The notes: generated from the sequence alone by a model not told the origin. Counted from the first letter of the stretch, positions 46,459 to 59,684 are shown. The stretch is 64,000 nucleotides of DNA from Cryptomeria japonica (GCF_030272615.1 NC_081410.1:575448263-575512262), one strand, 5' to 3'. Numbers and translations: made by a program.

Positions 46459-47311
46459 TGATTAGCTCCAGGTTGCACCATTAGCAGAAATGGGTGTAGA
46501 AGACTCGCCGACAGAAGAAGCAATTGGAGAAATGGGTTTAGAAGCCCACTTATAAAGTGGAAGTCTTGATCTTTTGCTTCTTGGCTTGCCTAGAATTCTA
46601 ATTCTTGAACAAAGAATAGATCTCTTCACAGTGCAGGACCTGTTATCTGATTCTGAACTGAGATCAGAACTTTTGGCATTTTCAAAAGTATAATTTTTGA
46701 CATTTTCAGAAGCATTTTCCGGGCCTTGTTCTTCTTTCATTTTATACTTGAAATCAGCAGAAGTTATCTATTTTGGTTCTCCTCCTGAGAATTCTTTCAT
46801 CCAATCAATGTCATAGAAACAGTCTATAGGGAAAAGAGATCCCACTTCTAACTGTTACATAAATAAAGAGAAAACCCATGTCAGAGATTATTCATATAAT
46901 AGTTCTTGACGTTTTTGGATTCGACTGAATTAGTTTTGTTTTGCATCAAGAATTTGGATCACATTCTGTAATCTATTATCAGGATGATAGAGAGTTGAAT
47001 GAGAAAATGATGTATCATGAAGTGCCATCCCAAACGTTGATACAAAAAAACTAAAACAAATGAATCTAAAAATATCAAACACTAATTATAATAAACTGTG
47101 AAAATCTAATATCTTTAATTACTTAGTATTTGTAAAAATTTCTTCTTAGACAAAAATATTAACCCTTTTCATTGATAAATTAACAGAATCTCATTAGAAA
47201 CACACTTACAGGAATAAACATGTCACCAGCATTGTTTTCCTGAATGACATCTTTAAGTTCCTCGTCACTATTGTGCAGCAGGTCATCAACATTGTAAAGG
47301 ATATCATCCAT
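46459..47311 (-). pseudogene. Possible GATA-factor gene fragment, two exons
   Basis: Exon 1 (47210..47311) starts MDDILYNVDDLLHNSDEE and ends at a GTAAGT donor. Exon 2 begins at 46851 after TAACAG and continues in phase (CFYDIDWMKEFSGGEP), with one in-frame TAG near 46768. It ends with CSRIRILGKPRSKRSRLPLYKW and a stop. An acidic start, the DIDW/EF segment and the basic GKPRSKRSR stretch recall plant GATA transcription factors upstream of their zinc finger. The CX2CX18CX2C finger itself is absent. The identification rests on these short similarities and is tentative; a captured 5' gene fragment is the simplest reading. Confidence 0.4.
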
Positions 47312-48260
47312 GTTATCCAAATCCTACTTTACTCTACAATGAGTATGTCATGTCAGTTTAAAATATATATTTTCAAAACGTTGATGTAAAAGTGCTTCTA
47401 TAATTGAATCCAAAAATCAATCATAATCAATAACATGAATTGTGGAAATCTGATCAATCTAATATATTCCCTGCCAAATTAAAAAATCACACTATTACTA
47501 AGTACCCAACTGTGTATAACATGGTATGACATATCAAGATATCAACTTGTTGGTTAATAGATTTGCCTGTTACACATTCTAATTCTTTAACTTCTGCATG
47601 CCCATAAACAAAAGACAAAAATACACCAACAGCTGGATAACTGCTTAAACAGTTAACCTCTGTATATGGGTACAGCTCCCCAAGAATGATTTTCAATAAG
47701 CTTAAGTTATGACAAATTTCCATGCACACTTTTTACCAGAAAGCATTAAAGGTATTTAAGCATTCATATGTGAACACAAAATGAACACTGCAATGTTTTC
47801 AAGCACATATTTCTTCTAAAAGCTCACAGACTTTCATTCTTCTAATTGGCAAGACAGACATTTCAAAAGTTTTCCTTTTGCACACTCATATACATTGTAT
47901 TAGAAAGATAACAAATTCCACAATTGAATCAAATCTTCACAGAGATTCACACTTCAATTCATAAACACACAGATTTATAAGTCGAAAAATGCTGCAATTT
48001 CATTCACAAATCAAATTGTCTTTCTTTTGTATTGCAAAAATATAAAGCTTTCTGTTCTATCTTAACCCAAAAATTCTCGGACCTTTTACAAGGCTTTTTA
48101 ATCAAATAAATATAGCCGCTAGGCTATGATAGTTTGTTACAATTAAACCAAAGTAAAAAATGTTAGTTTTAATACTTTCAGATTGACATAACTTAGAATT
48201 TAGATTTAGTTTCTAATTAGTTTGTTTAACTGAAAGAAAATGACAACATAGAAATGAACA
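47312..48260. other. AT-rich spacer
   Basis: No gene recognised. The 80-codon frame 47487..47729 on the minus strand has no family features. Confidence 0.5.
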
Positions 48261-49060
48261 AATTGAGAGCAAGACACAGTTACCCTGGGAAAACCTCCTA
48301 GGAGGAAAAACCCAGCCAGAAAAGATCCTTAGATCTGATTATGGATTATAGTTATGTAATCATTACAATACTTATCTCATGTATTTGCAGGTTCAGATGT
48401 TGCTATCACAAGAGGTATGAGGTGATTGCCTTCAACAATCACTTGCTGTCATATGAAGGATAGATGTTGCTGGTCCCTTACCCTAGATTGTAGGCCTTCA
48501 AGGAATTCGCTGTGTATAACCTAGATGGCAGTCCTTCAAGCAGTTCGCTTTGTATACATAAATGGTAGTCCTTCCAGTAATTCGCTGTACATGTATGAAT
48601 GGCAGACCTCCAATCAGTTCGCTGTGCATTCACTGAATTTTGCCAACACCTCAAGATGAATTTCGCATAAGATGAAGGAGCTAATTGACTTGAGTGAATA
48701 ACAAATGAATCTTGATCTTTTATTTATATGGAGCGAACTCCTTAACTAGGTCGGCTTTTCCAATAATTAAACTTTTAATTATTTCCTTTTAACTGCCTTG
48801 TTAATAGGGTCGGCCCTATTGGATAGCACGCTGAGTGTTTATTTGATATAGCGTGGGGGATAGGGCCACATTGGAGGGAAGAGGGACCAGCCCTTATTTG
48901 GGCGGATTCCAATGTTGCCCAAGGCAATATGAATCCGCCCTTCCCTAATTAATATCAACAAAAAAGATTAACTCTCCATGAGAGTTAAAGAAGTCTATCC
49001 TTAAAACTGAAAAATAACTACTAAACAAGAAAAGCGGCATAAGCCGCGAGCAACAGTAAT
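48261..49060. repeat. LTR-like sequence with 45-bp tandem repeats
   Basis: It begins with CCCTGGGAAAACCTCCTAGGAGG and contains four degenerate units of about 45 bp at 48478..48640, each with CAGTCCTTCAAG-like and AATTCGCTGTG-like parts. It continues with a TATA-like TTATTTATATGG near 48720 and GC-richer sequence. Its make-up resembles a retrotransposon LTR, and it adjoins a broken retroelement-like reading frame. No second copy was found in the window, so this is not proven. Confidence 0.4.
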
Positions 49061-50245
49061 GCGATCAAGCTCTTGCAGACAACGTGGCCTCCACCTATTT
49101 ATCCTGAGGCGAAGGAGTGCTTCGAATATTACGCCATTCCAAATGAGCTGAGGAGAAGTTGAGAATAAGTTGATAATGTAGAAGACCGATATGAAGTATT
49201 CATTGTGTCCAGACTTCCTTCTTTTTGCTCACCTGCATAACCTTACCCTTATGTGTTTCAAGATGATCGAAGCAAACCACTAGCATGGATTCAAATTCAT
49301 GCAATTTTCGAGAAATCCTCTATTGTTAAGGATTTTGCTTCTTGGATTTGTTGCACTCGATCCTTGAAAGCTTGAATCATATCAGATGAATCTTCTAGCG
49401 TCTTCTTATCTTCTTTCAAGAGCTGAATATCTATGCACTTCATATCTTTCTGCATAGTATTAATCAATTCTTTTAATTCCTTCAAGAGCTTGATGGATTC
49501 TTCATGTCCCTATTCAATAGTTGAGTTCCTCCATTCAATATTTTCTTTGCATACGAAAAGCACATTGTCGTCAAGACTATGTACTGGCTTTTCTGCCAGG
49601 AAGTTCATGACTCCATACCTCTGAGTATTCCTCATTTGCTTTAGTACAACCACCCATTTGCTTTTCTCTTTTTCCCAAGCATTTATTTCTGTTTCCAACT
49701 CCTTGCCCACGGACTCTGCATTTTCAAATACTTTAACCAGATCAGAAATGTAGCTTGTACCTTGCCGGGCAATTGATTCCAACCACTCATTGAAGACGTC
49801 TGCTATTATCCAGCTTCTCTGAACCTGATCAAGCAGTCTCTGGTTCATTGGTGACCTTGGATCAAATGACAAAGGAACTTGAGAAAGCGGCCATGGATTA
49901 GGACCCTGTATGGCATTGATGTATTGGGCCATTTGCATTATGATCTGTTTCATTTCATTTTTATCCTTTTCGTCTTTCCAAGTCCTGGTCAGAATTCGCT
50001 TGGTGGAAGTCTCCAGGTGCTTGGCATCCGTAGCTCGAGAGGTCACCCCTAAATCAATCTTCTTAATAACGAAGTCCCTCTCAGTGATATTCTCAGCATC
50101 TTTATCTGTTGGGGGTCTGACTACCTCTGCAATCCAATGTCCTGTTTGGTCATCCACATCTATCATCGCTTCATTTTTAAGTCTCTTGGACTTTGATGTT
50201 CTTCCCAAACACTTACTGACCATGTCCTCCATTGGAATTGAGATT

Positions 50246-50250
50246 GCAAT
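50246..50250. other. Target duplication of element C, left copy (imperfect)
   Basis: GCAAT precedes the left LTR and GGAAT (51907..51911) follows the right LTR, one mismatch in five. The host reading frame continues on both sides. Confidence 0.6.
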
Positions 50251-50437
50251 TATTAGAATAATATCTTTCTCTTTGTGTTATTAATGGTCATTTAAGTTGT
50301 TTCTAATTTCACCTCTAGTTAATGATTGTTTCTTTTAGAAACATCGTCTTTGTAACTCTATTTAAAGGAGCTTTGTCTCCTTGATTAATTGAACAACATC
50401 GATTCTTTGAAATCCATATGCTTTTGCATCTGTATTA
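50251..50437 (+). repeat. Element C 5' LTR
   Basis: Contains a TATA-like CTATTTAAAGG near 50360 and a long stretch (CTTTGTCTCC...GCATCTGTATTA) shared exactly with the right LTR apart from single-base differences. Confidence 0.9.
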
Positions 50438-50450
50438 TGGTATCAGAGCC
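50438..50450 (+). other. Element C primer binding site (initiator tRNA-Met)
   Basis: TGGTATCAGAGCC starts at the base after the LTR. It gives the orientation and independently confirms the LTR border. Confidence 0.92.
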
Positions 50451-51104
50451 TTGGTTATTTTCGAAATAATTTTTCAATTAAAATTTGAAAAATTTATTTG
50501 TTTATTCGAAATTGCTACTTTGGCAGTTCGTTTTGGCCGCAGCTACTAGGGTTTTCTCGCTATTTTTTGCCCTCTCCCGCGACGCGTTTTTTTCCCGCCT
50601 GCAAATTTTTTTTTCTGCCATTTTTGGACGGAAATCTGCATTTTCGGCTAGGGTTTTGACCCTCCAGATTCAGTCGAAATTATTTTCTGAGCACAGATTC
50701 ATGGTGGGTTTTTTGAGATCTCAACTGGGTCGTCGTCATAATTTTTTGGGTGCCTCGATTTTCGAGCCAATGGATCCAAATTCCGACAGTAGATTCTTTC
50801 TGGGTTTTTGCAAGGATTTCTAAGTCAACCGATTTTTTTTTCGAAATCCGTGCCATCCGTACTTCATTTTTCTTGAAGTCTGTACTCGCATCTGTCTCTG
50901 TTTCTACATTGGGATTCAAGTTTTTTGAATTTCGTGCCAACGCCTCTTCTTAGTTTTTCGGTTGTCATGCATTGGGAAACGTGTAAGATGGCGTCATTGA
51001 CCAACTTGATGTTGGAAGGCAGTCAAGTTTTGTGCACCTAGCATCTTTTTAGTACCTCGTTTTTCATGCCTCGAAAAGCGTGAAGATGGCTTATGGGCAT
51101 CGAT

Positions 51105-51310
51105 GTTTGTTTCGGTTTTTAATATTTTTTTACTTAAAAACAATTCTGATGGGTTTTAATATTTTTTTTCCCCTTGAAAAAATCTGTGGGTTTTAATATT
51201 TTTTTTCCCTTGAAAAATTTGTGGGTTTTAATAATTTTGTCCTAAAAAATTATTTGTGGTTTTTTAAATGTTTTTTGTCCCTGTAAAAAAAATCATGGGA
51301 GGGTTTATGA
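51105..51310. repeat. Degenerate tandem repeat inside element C
   Basis: Five or six units of about 40 to 50 bp, each with GGGTTTTAATATTTTTTT followed by CCCTTGAAAAA-like sequence. It fills part of the non-coding interior. Confidence 0.75.
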
Positions 51311-51718
51311 TTTTTTCCTCAAAAATTGTACTTTGTTGCAGTCTGTTTTTAGTCGCAGCTGGAGTTGTTGTGCGAACATCTGCACTAGTTTCTTGTTTGC
51401 AGTCTATTTTCAGGCATCTTGCTCATTTGCAATAGTTTGGAGGGTTTGCCGATTTTTTTCTCAAAATCGTGACAGCTGTTCTTGGTGTGTCTCTGGTTAT
51501 AGGGAGGGACAGTTCTCCAACATCAGGTTGGACGGTTGGTGTTGTTTTGGGTATCTCCAGAAGTTCTGCAGTTTCTGGGAGGGTTGGTGGCAGACTCATC
51601 TCTAGTGGCAGAGTTAGTGGCAGGCTTTTGTCTTATGTTGCAACGTGTTTTGAGAAGAAGGGGGCAACCTTCTCTGTTATTTCTCTTGGTAATTAGAACA
51701 ATGACCATTAAGGGAGGG

Positions 51719-51906
51719 TATTAGAAGAATATCTTTCTCTTTGTGTTATTAATGGTCATTTAAGTTGTTTCTAATTTCACCTCTAGTTAATGATTGTTTC
51801 TTTTAGAAACATCGTCTTTGTAAACTCTATTTAAAGGAGCTTTGTCTCCTTGATTAATTGAACAACATCGATTCTTTGAAATCCATATGCTTTTGCATCT
51901 GTATTA
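51719..51906 (+). repeat. Element C 3' LTR
   Basis: Direct repeat of 50251..50437, preceded by the purine tract and followed by GGAAT and the resumed host frame (KKRNVIP on the minus strand). Confidence 0.9.
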
Positions 51907-53959
51907 GGAATTACATTTCTTTTCTTAGTAAGTGAAGCACGTAACCATTTGGGAACAATAGATGTTTCCTTGGATGGAGGTGATTGCTGGTTAGTGATGA
52001 CAACGACCATGGTGTTCACAGAATCCTCAGCTTCTTGGGTTTCCTTTCCCTTATCAACAACACTAGTAATTAGCTTGTCCTGCATCTGAGCATCCATCAT
52101 CCCTTGAGTTTCTTCTTTGGAGTCCAAATCTACTACAAGTGGACTTGTAAGGAGTTTTTGACTGCTTTTCTTACTACGAGATTTGGTGACACGAGTAGGG
52201 GAGGCACTCAAAGAAGAGACACGAGCAGGGGAGGCACTTAGAGAAGATTCTCCTAAATTTTCAATTTTGATTCTCTCGGTCCTCTGTTTCTCATTACCTG
52301 CAATATCAATAGCAATGTGAGAAGGGGGAAGAGATACTTGAGAAGTTGCACGAGTTTGACCAACTTTTCTACTCTTAGGTGCAGACATGGACTGTTGTCC
52401 AAAACGGCAGTCTTTTAGCCATCTTTCTGTTTGTCTAATCACATTGAAGGTTCTAGCCTGAATGTTGTCATCCCCTTTTCTATCCCAATCAACTTCTGGA
52501 ATAGGTTGCCCCTGTAGCTTCTCCTTGAACTCAGGATCAACAACTTCCTCGCCTTCGTCCTCTTGTACATCGGAGATATTCATGGACAAACCCATTGTCA
52601 CAATTTGTTGAACTGTGAACCTCGACCACAATCTTCTTCTGACTTCAAATTCATCATCACAGTTTTCCCAGTAATCTTCTAGCTGAAGTTCATGACAAAA
52701 ATCAACATCAACATTTAAGCTCTCTATGGCAAACCTTCGGCTATCAAAATTATGTCTAGCAACATATAACTGCAGATTGAACTTCTTGAATTCAAGTTCA
52801 AGATTCAAGGCATCTGGAACGGATCTACATCTAGAATATCCTAGCTCTACTGGAAAGACAACTCCAGACTTTCCTGCACTTCTCTTATCAATATAGGCTA
52901 GCTGTCGACTAACTTCAATCAAAATATAGCTATCCAGAGCATACCTGGGTAACCTTTCCTGAAAGGTTCACCCTAGAAGCCACCAACTCTAATATAGGTG
53001 AACTGAGCAAACTGGATGAAGAAACTACCATAGATACCTATGAATTCCATTGCTTCTGTTGACAATCTCCTGTTTGTGTTACCCTGCAACTCATGAACCA
53101 ATCTTCCTGCAAAAATGTCATTCCACCTCATGAAGTTTTCAACATATCTCTGCTGCTGCAGGTGAGGATAGTATTCATATACCCTTATTCCATCAATCCA
53201 AGGTTTATGGTGTAAGCCATTCCAATCTCGAGTGCAAGCAAGCATATAAAATAGGTACGAGGACATATAAAAACCACTCATCCTTGCAAATTTGTTTAAA
53301 CTCTCATGCAGTCTCTCTGCAACAACTTGTCCCCAATCTAGCTGCGTGCTTCCATTCAACATGACTTGAATGTAAAAATACATCCAGTCGTCCCAATAAA
53401 AGGCATGAGCATTTCCCTTCAATTTGTTCAACAGAACAACAATATCCCGTACTTCTGTTATGAAATGCTCTCTGGTGAGTGGCCTTGGTAACCTGGAACC
53501 TCCTTTTTGAACTTTCAATAACTAGTTTCTGGCAATTATGCTTCTATAAGTGCTCTTCTTCTCAGTGGAGTATGAAGTACCAATGGTCCAATCTTCATAC
53601 GACTCCTTATGAGGAATGCCCATGGCTTCCATTATGGTCTCCCTATCAATTTTCAACAGCACCTCACCATTGATGGCCCTAATACACCTGTGTTCTGCAT
53701 CATACTGGTTCATACATTCCAAAACTAGCTCTGGGCATGGTGCAGCAATAGGAAATGCAGCGGCCTCGACCAGACCACTTCTTACAATTTTCTCCATCAT
53801 GGAATTTTGGGCTGGATTCTTAACTCTTTCAAGGAAATCAGTGAGGTCTGCTTGTGCTAGTGAAGTGTCACCCATCTCTGGAAGTGAGCTAACCAAACAG
53901 GAAGTACGCCCCAATTTCGGCAGAGTTGGCCTCATGATGGCCCCTCTTATATTTATCAA

Positions 53960-56900
53960 ATAATTGCAGGAATAAAACGAATTCCTCTACACAACAAAGG
54001 GAATGAACAACAACTAGCTTCTGAACAAGAAAATACAGCAGAAGAAGAAACAATTGCAACTAACCTGATCCCAATAGCAAATTCTTGAAAACCTTCTGAA
54101 TGCAGATACAATACCTCCGGCTTCGTTCGCTTTCACGGCTACTGAGAAGTACTAGAAAGATTGCTAGCTTTTGCAAAAAAAAGAATAAAATCTCTCTCAA
54201 ATCCTAGCTAGCTATACTAATTCAGTAAGCTTGTGTGAATTGACACCTGATTTGATGGATATCTGGCATGCTTTTAATTTCGGGTCATTCCATTACATGA
54301 CACACGAGCTACCATGATTATTTGCCATAATTAGAAACTAACATTTCGAACTACCCGGAATATTCCCCTTTCCCCTCACCATTTTCCCTCCATGGTACGC
54401 ACACCACTTCTAAATGAAGCCTCGGACTATGAATTCCGAACTTTGAACCATGAACCAAGAACCGAGAGGTTCAAAGGTTCAAGTTCAACTTTGAGAAATA
54501 ACATATAACATAATATAAAACAGTCCTCACGACATAACAACAAAAGGACAATGAACGAGCAAAGACAAAACTGACGCATGATCAACTTTGAACCCTGAAC
54601 ATTGAACTGAAAGGTTCAAAGGTTCAATTTCAATATAAATTTTCAACAAAGCGCTCGCCTTTACCATTTAACAAAGCCGCGAAGACAACTATCTTTAAAG
54701 TGCGCTTTGAACTTGAACTTTGAACTAAGGCAAGGTTCAATGACTTGAGTTCAAAGGAAGGAAATATACAACCAAAAAGGAAAATAAAAATTAAAGGACG
54801 ACCTTCGAATTGAAACTTAAAGAAAAGAAGGGAGGACTAACACAACTATATTCAATGGAGATCTTATTCAAACTATTTGTTATGAATACTTACAGAAACC
54901 CTAGTTAGATGGTTATTTACTTTCCACTCCGCTTTATGGCCATGCACAAGTCTATCATTCAAAGAAATCTTCCACTAATGGATCATTTAGGATGAAACAG
55001 TTAAAAACATGAGAAGTTTCAGAAAGGACCATACCTCTGCCTAGCCTATTTCTTAGTTAAACAGTCCCAACAAATTCTACAGGCCAAGATTGAAAAGCTA
55101 CTCTATTGGAAAGCTTTGGTGTATAACATTTAACCACCTAGTTCTGTTCCTGTTTGCAAGACATTCTCATTATAAAAAGATGAAAAACAACTGAGTTTTG
55201 ATAAAATTTAGTGACATTGGAAATGGTAAACACAAAGCTAAGGGTCTTCTATTTTCCACCTCATACAATGCAATGATTCCTACAATGTAAGGCTTGCATT
55301 CTGCAAATACAACAATACTTTTGGAATTTTTGTGCAATGCTGGATGGACAATCAACTCACCAATGGACAGTCTATTTATGTTCCCTAAGCTTTGTCTACT
55401 GCTGAGAAGGTTGTGTTTTTCATCCACAATCTTTAAGTTTCAGGTGTTAATTCCGTATGGATATTAGGGGTGTGATTAGGATGTGTTTTTCATTTACAAT
55501 CTTTAAGTTTCAGGTTTTAATTAGGTATGGATTTTAGGGGTGTGATTTTTTTATAATTTTTTTTCAATATGTATAACATTATTTTATGATTGATAATCTA
55601 GATGTTCAGTCATAAAAGAAAAACAATGATACTCTTTCATTCATAAAATAAATAGGTTACAACGACAATACCACCTCTTAACTAACACACTCTAGAATGA
55701 GCTCTAAATTAATGTATTCTTGAACATGTTTGTCTAATATAATTTTAATGTAAAATAATTGAAAACAGATTTTTATTTACATATACAACAAATTCATTTG
55801 ATCATGTAATATTTCCCATAGATGGAAAAACTCACATACAGTAATAAAATTTTGTTACTTATATTCATTAAAAAATGGCTCTTAGCTTGACTGTCCTAAA
55901 TGTTGTTTGGGATTGGCATGATAGTTAGAAAACTTTGTATCATTATTCACATAGCAGTCCTTTTTGTCACTGTGGTTAGCTTCATGATTTTTTGCCACTG
56001 TGGTTAACCCTATCCTCTGCTTCTACAATCTTCTTTCAAAATTATGCATACCTTTTAGGACTGTTATTGTTATCATGGAAAAATTTCATGAGGACCTTGT
56101 AGTGAATGAATTTCCATTACTCTCATTGAGGATTCTTCTCCTTGGTATTGAAAGAAACACAAATAACGTACAATATTCATGCAAGGTACCGTCTTCAAGT
56201 TTTCATGTAACCATGATTTGGTTCCAAAAAAAAAAGAAACCAAACCCTTTACTATGAATACAGAAATGGCTTTGTTTTCATGCAAAGCAAAGAATAATTT
56301 CGGTGAAATAGGGCAGACCTGTTTTGATGAAAAATGGCGTGCTTAGTCCCTGCATGGTTTGATGGTATCACTCTCCATGTGACACAATGAATTCCCCCCT
56401 CTTATTTAAGAGGTTACTTAACATGTTAAGTGAGCTAAGTATCAACGTTAGATATTTCTAATTTCAGAGGTTACTTAGCATGGTAAATGAGCTTCACAAA
56501 TGAAGCTTGTAAAAATAATAATATTGATTTGTGATTTATAATCATGACTCTATTATGTGCAGTGAACTTGTTTTTTGAAAATTTACTTACAACTTCTATC
56601 AAATCAGTTAAATGCATATTTTTAAAGATTATTTTACAAATTTATGTGTATTATAATGTTCAAAAGTATGCAAATAAAGCATACTTCATTATTTAATTTA
56701 TGAGGTATGTGTTATGAAATATCAATTTTATGGTTGTGATCAAATAATGAGGTATGCTTTCTCTGTATCCCCAAGTCAATCTTAGCTTTTACGGGGGGCA
56801 TAAGTACAATAATCTTGACTTGTGGTTTTTAGTTTTGGGACAAACACTAAGTCGACCTTCTTAACCAATTAGGATTCCCATTGGTTCTGTAAATCCGAGC

Positions 56901-58238
56901 AGTTCTAAGTTTATGATCACATCAGGTATCATTGTTATTATTATTAGTATCAAGCATATTGATTTACACACCTAGTAACCTTTGAACAATTGTATGTCTT
57001 TTCTTTCCTATCCATTGATATTGATTCTAAAATGACATCACTGAATTGTCACATAGTATCAACGCTAAGAATCTCCTCCCCCATCCATAAATTTCTTGTG
57101 GATGTGCATAGTCATGCACTAAACCTTTTTACTTCCCAGTCTGAAGAGATGTGGAGTGAAGAAAAATCCCATTTTGGTGCAAACTTTGGTCAAAGAGAAC
57201 TCTCTCCATTTGAGAAAGGGTTGTGCTTTATCAAATTGGTCAAGCTGCTACTACTTCGGACATTTTTATTCTACATTCATTTATTTCCAGTTTATGCATG
57301 GAGAATGCCACTACGAAACCTTGTGGACTGTTTTTTGTTTATTTCTACATCTTTACAAGAAGATACTTTATTATTCATTTGAAGAAGGCATTTTTTTGTT
57401 GACAAAATCCCATCAACCCTCAATCCACAAGTGCAAAGATGCCTTTGCCTACAAACTATGTTTTCTATTTTCCCAACAAGTGTGATGAAATCGCGGTCTT
57501 TGTAGTTGTAACTTCAAATGCAATTACTATGTTTGGCTAGTGACATCGTTTGTATATATTGAATTTCTGTTATCTAACTTATCTGTGGTTAAATTTAGAT
57601 ACTAGTTCTTGTGAGAAGTGAAATGATGCAATTCTATTGAATCAGAGAACTAACAGCTAGTGTCATCTTTTATTTTTTGGTTTATGGTAAATAGGTGATT
57701 GATCACGTAGGTCTTTCAACCTAAGAAAATGCTCAGACAAGGATCCCCTTTTGGTCAATTTTGTGTAGAAAAACAATTTCTTAGATACAATACAATGCAT
57801 GACTCTTATTTCATGTTTTTGATATTTATTTTTCAGACTTGTCAATAAGATAACAATAGGAGTGGCATTTCAGACTTCGGGTATAAGATCATCAGATACG
57901 TAAAGCTTGAGAAGTAAGAGCACCATATAGAGGTGTGAGATTTAGTGTGTTAGATGAAGTGGTCATGGAAGTGGGTGTGGAGACTGTTGTATAAATTGCA
58001 GCTACAACAGTTGTATCTAGAGGATTTCTGAGTGTGTTTTAGACCTAATAAAGTGTTTGTTTTGTGTCTAAAGCACTGTCATATAGTTAGCTGATTGGAT
58101 GGTTTATTCACCTATTTGGAGGTGTCTTTGGTGCCATTGCAGCCTCCTAGAGATCTGATTTCAACCACAGAAAACCATGTTGACAATGCTGATAATGATT
58201 ATTATAAATGAATCTATAATTTGTTCTTCTTCCTGTAG
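53960..58238. other. Spacer with TTCAAAG-rich stretch, no intact gene
   Basis: A stretch at about 54430..54770 is built of GTTCAAAGG, TTGAACTTT and related words in both orientations. A tandem duplication of about 60 bp lies at about 55430..55550 (CAATCTTTAAGTTTCAGG twice). Frames at 55170..55427, 56000..56257 and 56990..57382 have no recognisable domain. Confidence 0.5.
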
Positions 58239-59377
58239 AATTTTGGCTCCAACCACCTATATTTTCTTTGCCTCTACTCTTCCTGTTATAGCATTTGGTG
58301 CAAGGATTGAATTGACAACTATGTTTTCATTTTCATCTTCCATTGGTACTCAAAAATTCTTTATCACTTCTTATGGATACTCTGTTTCTAGATATTGGAT
58401 TTGTGAATGTAAATTTGCTTGATTTCAAAGGTATTTCTGAAAACATATGGTAATACCTTCTTAACACATTTTTTCTTTTGCAGATGGCACCTTAACTACT
58501 ATTCAGACATTGATTTCTACTAGCTTATGTGGAATTGTGCATTCCTCGATTGTTGGACAACCCCTGTTGATTCTTGGAGTTGGAGAATCCACAACTCTTA
58601 TGTTATCAGTTTTGGGAGAGGTTTCTTACATTATTCATTGCACCATCACGGAGAATTAAGTGAGTCTTAAGCATCTTTAATTCATTGTTATTTTGTCGTT
58701 CATCCTTTTGGGTTCTTCATATTTGTCTTAAAATTTGACAATCTAATTCATGAAAAGTTTGGTTGAAATGGGATTGAAATTTATTCCCTGAAAATTTTTG
58801 TGCTTTTAATTAAACATAATAAGTGGTTATTAAGAACTAAACCTTTTGAAATGACAACCTCTTTTTTGCAAATTGCTTGAAGATGTGCATGCATCATTTC
58901 TGGAAAAAGTGTCATTCAAGATTATTGCTAACTTTACATTGTTGCAGTTTATTTACTTACTATTATGCTTTGGTATTACAAGGATACCAATAGCAGGGAT
59001 ACTTTTCCCTTTTCCTTTATTTTTGCTTATATCAATCAGACAATATATCCTCCCAAAGCTATTTAAGCTTTAATGCCTAAGTGAATTAGATGCATCTGAA
59101 TATGAGGAGAGTGAAGCCCTTACTCATTGCTAGAGGAGTTTCAGTTTGAGTGTAATTTCCTTACCTGTCAAAATTTTACATCACTATAATTCTTTACCTG
59201 CTCCTCATTATTTTGTCTTTAGTATTGGAATCTCTTATAAGTGCTTGTATTTTGGTTTCTCTTGACTAGAAAATACAGGAGCGTAATATTGATGTTCTAG
59301 ATATATTGGAAGGCATGAACGAGTATATCGATGATGCTGAAATGTTGGATGAAATGACTACTAGGAGCCGTTGTTAA
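58239..59377 (+). pseudogene. Boron transporter (BOR-like) gene remnants
   Basis: Four exon pieces match the plant BOR1/SLC4-like borate exporter in order. The piece at 58239..58320, after the acceptor TTCCTGTAG, gives ILAPTTYIFFASTLPVIAFG. The piece at 58484..58660, after TTTTGCAG, gives GTLTTIQTLISTSLCGIVHS and GQPLLILGVGESTTLM. The piece from about 58875 gives [12 protein letters not shown] and [20 protein letters not shown], ending at a TAA, with SELDASEYEE just beyond. The piece at about 59278..59377 gives AEMLDEMTTSR. The first exon and the whole middle of the roughly 700-residue membrane protein are missing. Intron borders survive, so this is not a processed copy. It is a genomic fragment, probably carried in the putative CACTA element. 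Confidence 0.85.
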
Positions 59378-59684
59378 TTGAAACATTGGCCTCTATGATT
59401 TTGATTTGTTTGGAATTTTTTTTCAGGCTTTCTTTATTGAATAATATGCAATAAATTACTTCCAAGATTGGAAAGAGTTGGTTTTAGGATCCACTCTAAG
59501 TGTTTGATGAAATTTAGTTAGCAAGAGGGCAGTTTGAATTTGCGGATTGATGACTTACACCTGATTTGCATTGAACATGTTCACAAGGGTCACATGTTCT
59601 CAACCATTACTCAGACTTAAAACTCACTACTAAACCAAAGGGTGTTTGAGACCCAAGATTCTGAAGGGTAAAACTATTCTTTAA

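Larger units (their letters stand above)
50251..51906 (+). mobile_element. Element C: small non-coding LTR element with TA...TA ends
   Basis: LTRs of 187 and 188 bp (50251..50437, 51719..51906) are nearly identical. They begin TATTAGAA and end CTGTATTA instead of TG...CA. An initiator tRNA-Met primer site follows directly at 50438. A purine tract (TTAAGGGAGGG) precedes the right LTR. The 1.28-kb interior has no gag or pol. A 112-codon frame at 50485..50823 is Phe/Leu-rich and unlike any retroelement protein. Short LTRs and an iMet primer suit a Copia-type or TRIM-like non-autonomous element, though the interior is longer than in typical TRIMs. Confidence 0.88.
49297..53959 (-). pseudogene. 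Broken ~1000-codon reading frame, retroelement-like, unrecognised
   Basis: Open blocks 53522..53959, 52973..53518, 51831..52922, 49510..50232 and 49297..49485 read in order on the minus strand as one protein. They are separated by a TAG at 53522, a TAG plus a frameshift near 52950, insertion of element C at 50251..51906, and a TAG near 49508. The N-terminal 330 residues are globular (LECMNQYDAEHRC, DRETIMEAMGIPH, FYWDDWMYFYIQVML). Next comes a segment with DYWENCDDEFEVRRRLWSRF. A Ser/Lys-rich stretch with SKKSSQK then leads to a charged, partly coiled-coil C-terminus. I cannot name the family. The lesions, the adjacent LTR-like sequence and the lack of introns suggest an accessory gene of a retrotransposon. 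Confidence 0.5.

Noticed and set aside
55170-55427. An 85-codon minus-strand frame faintly like a metal P-type ATPase segment
   Set aside because: The likeness is limited to a few hydrophobic residues around IVVFAECKPYIVGIIAL and no catalytic motif is present.
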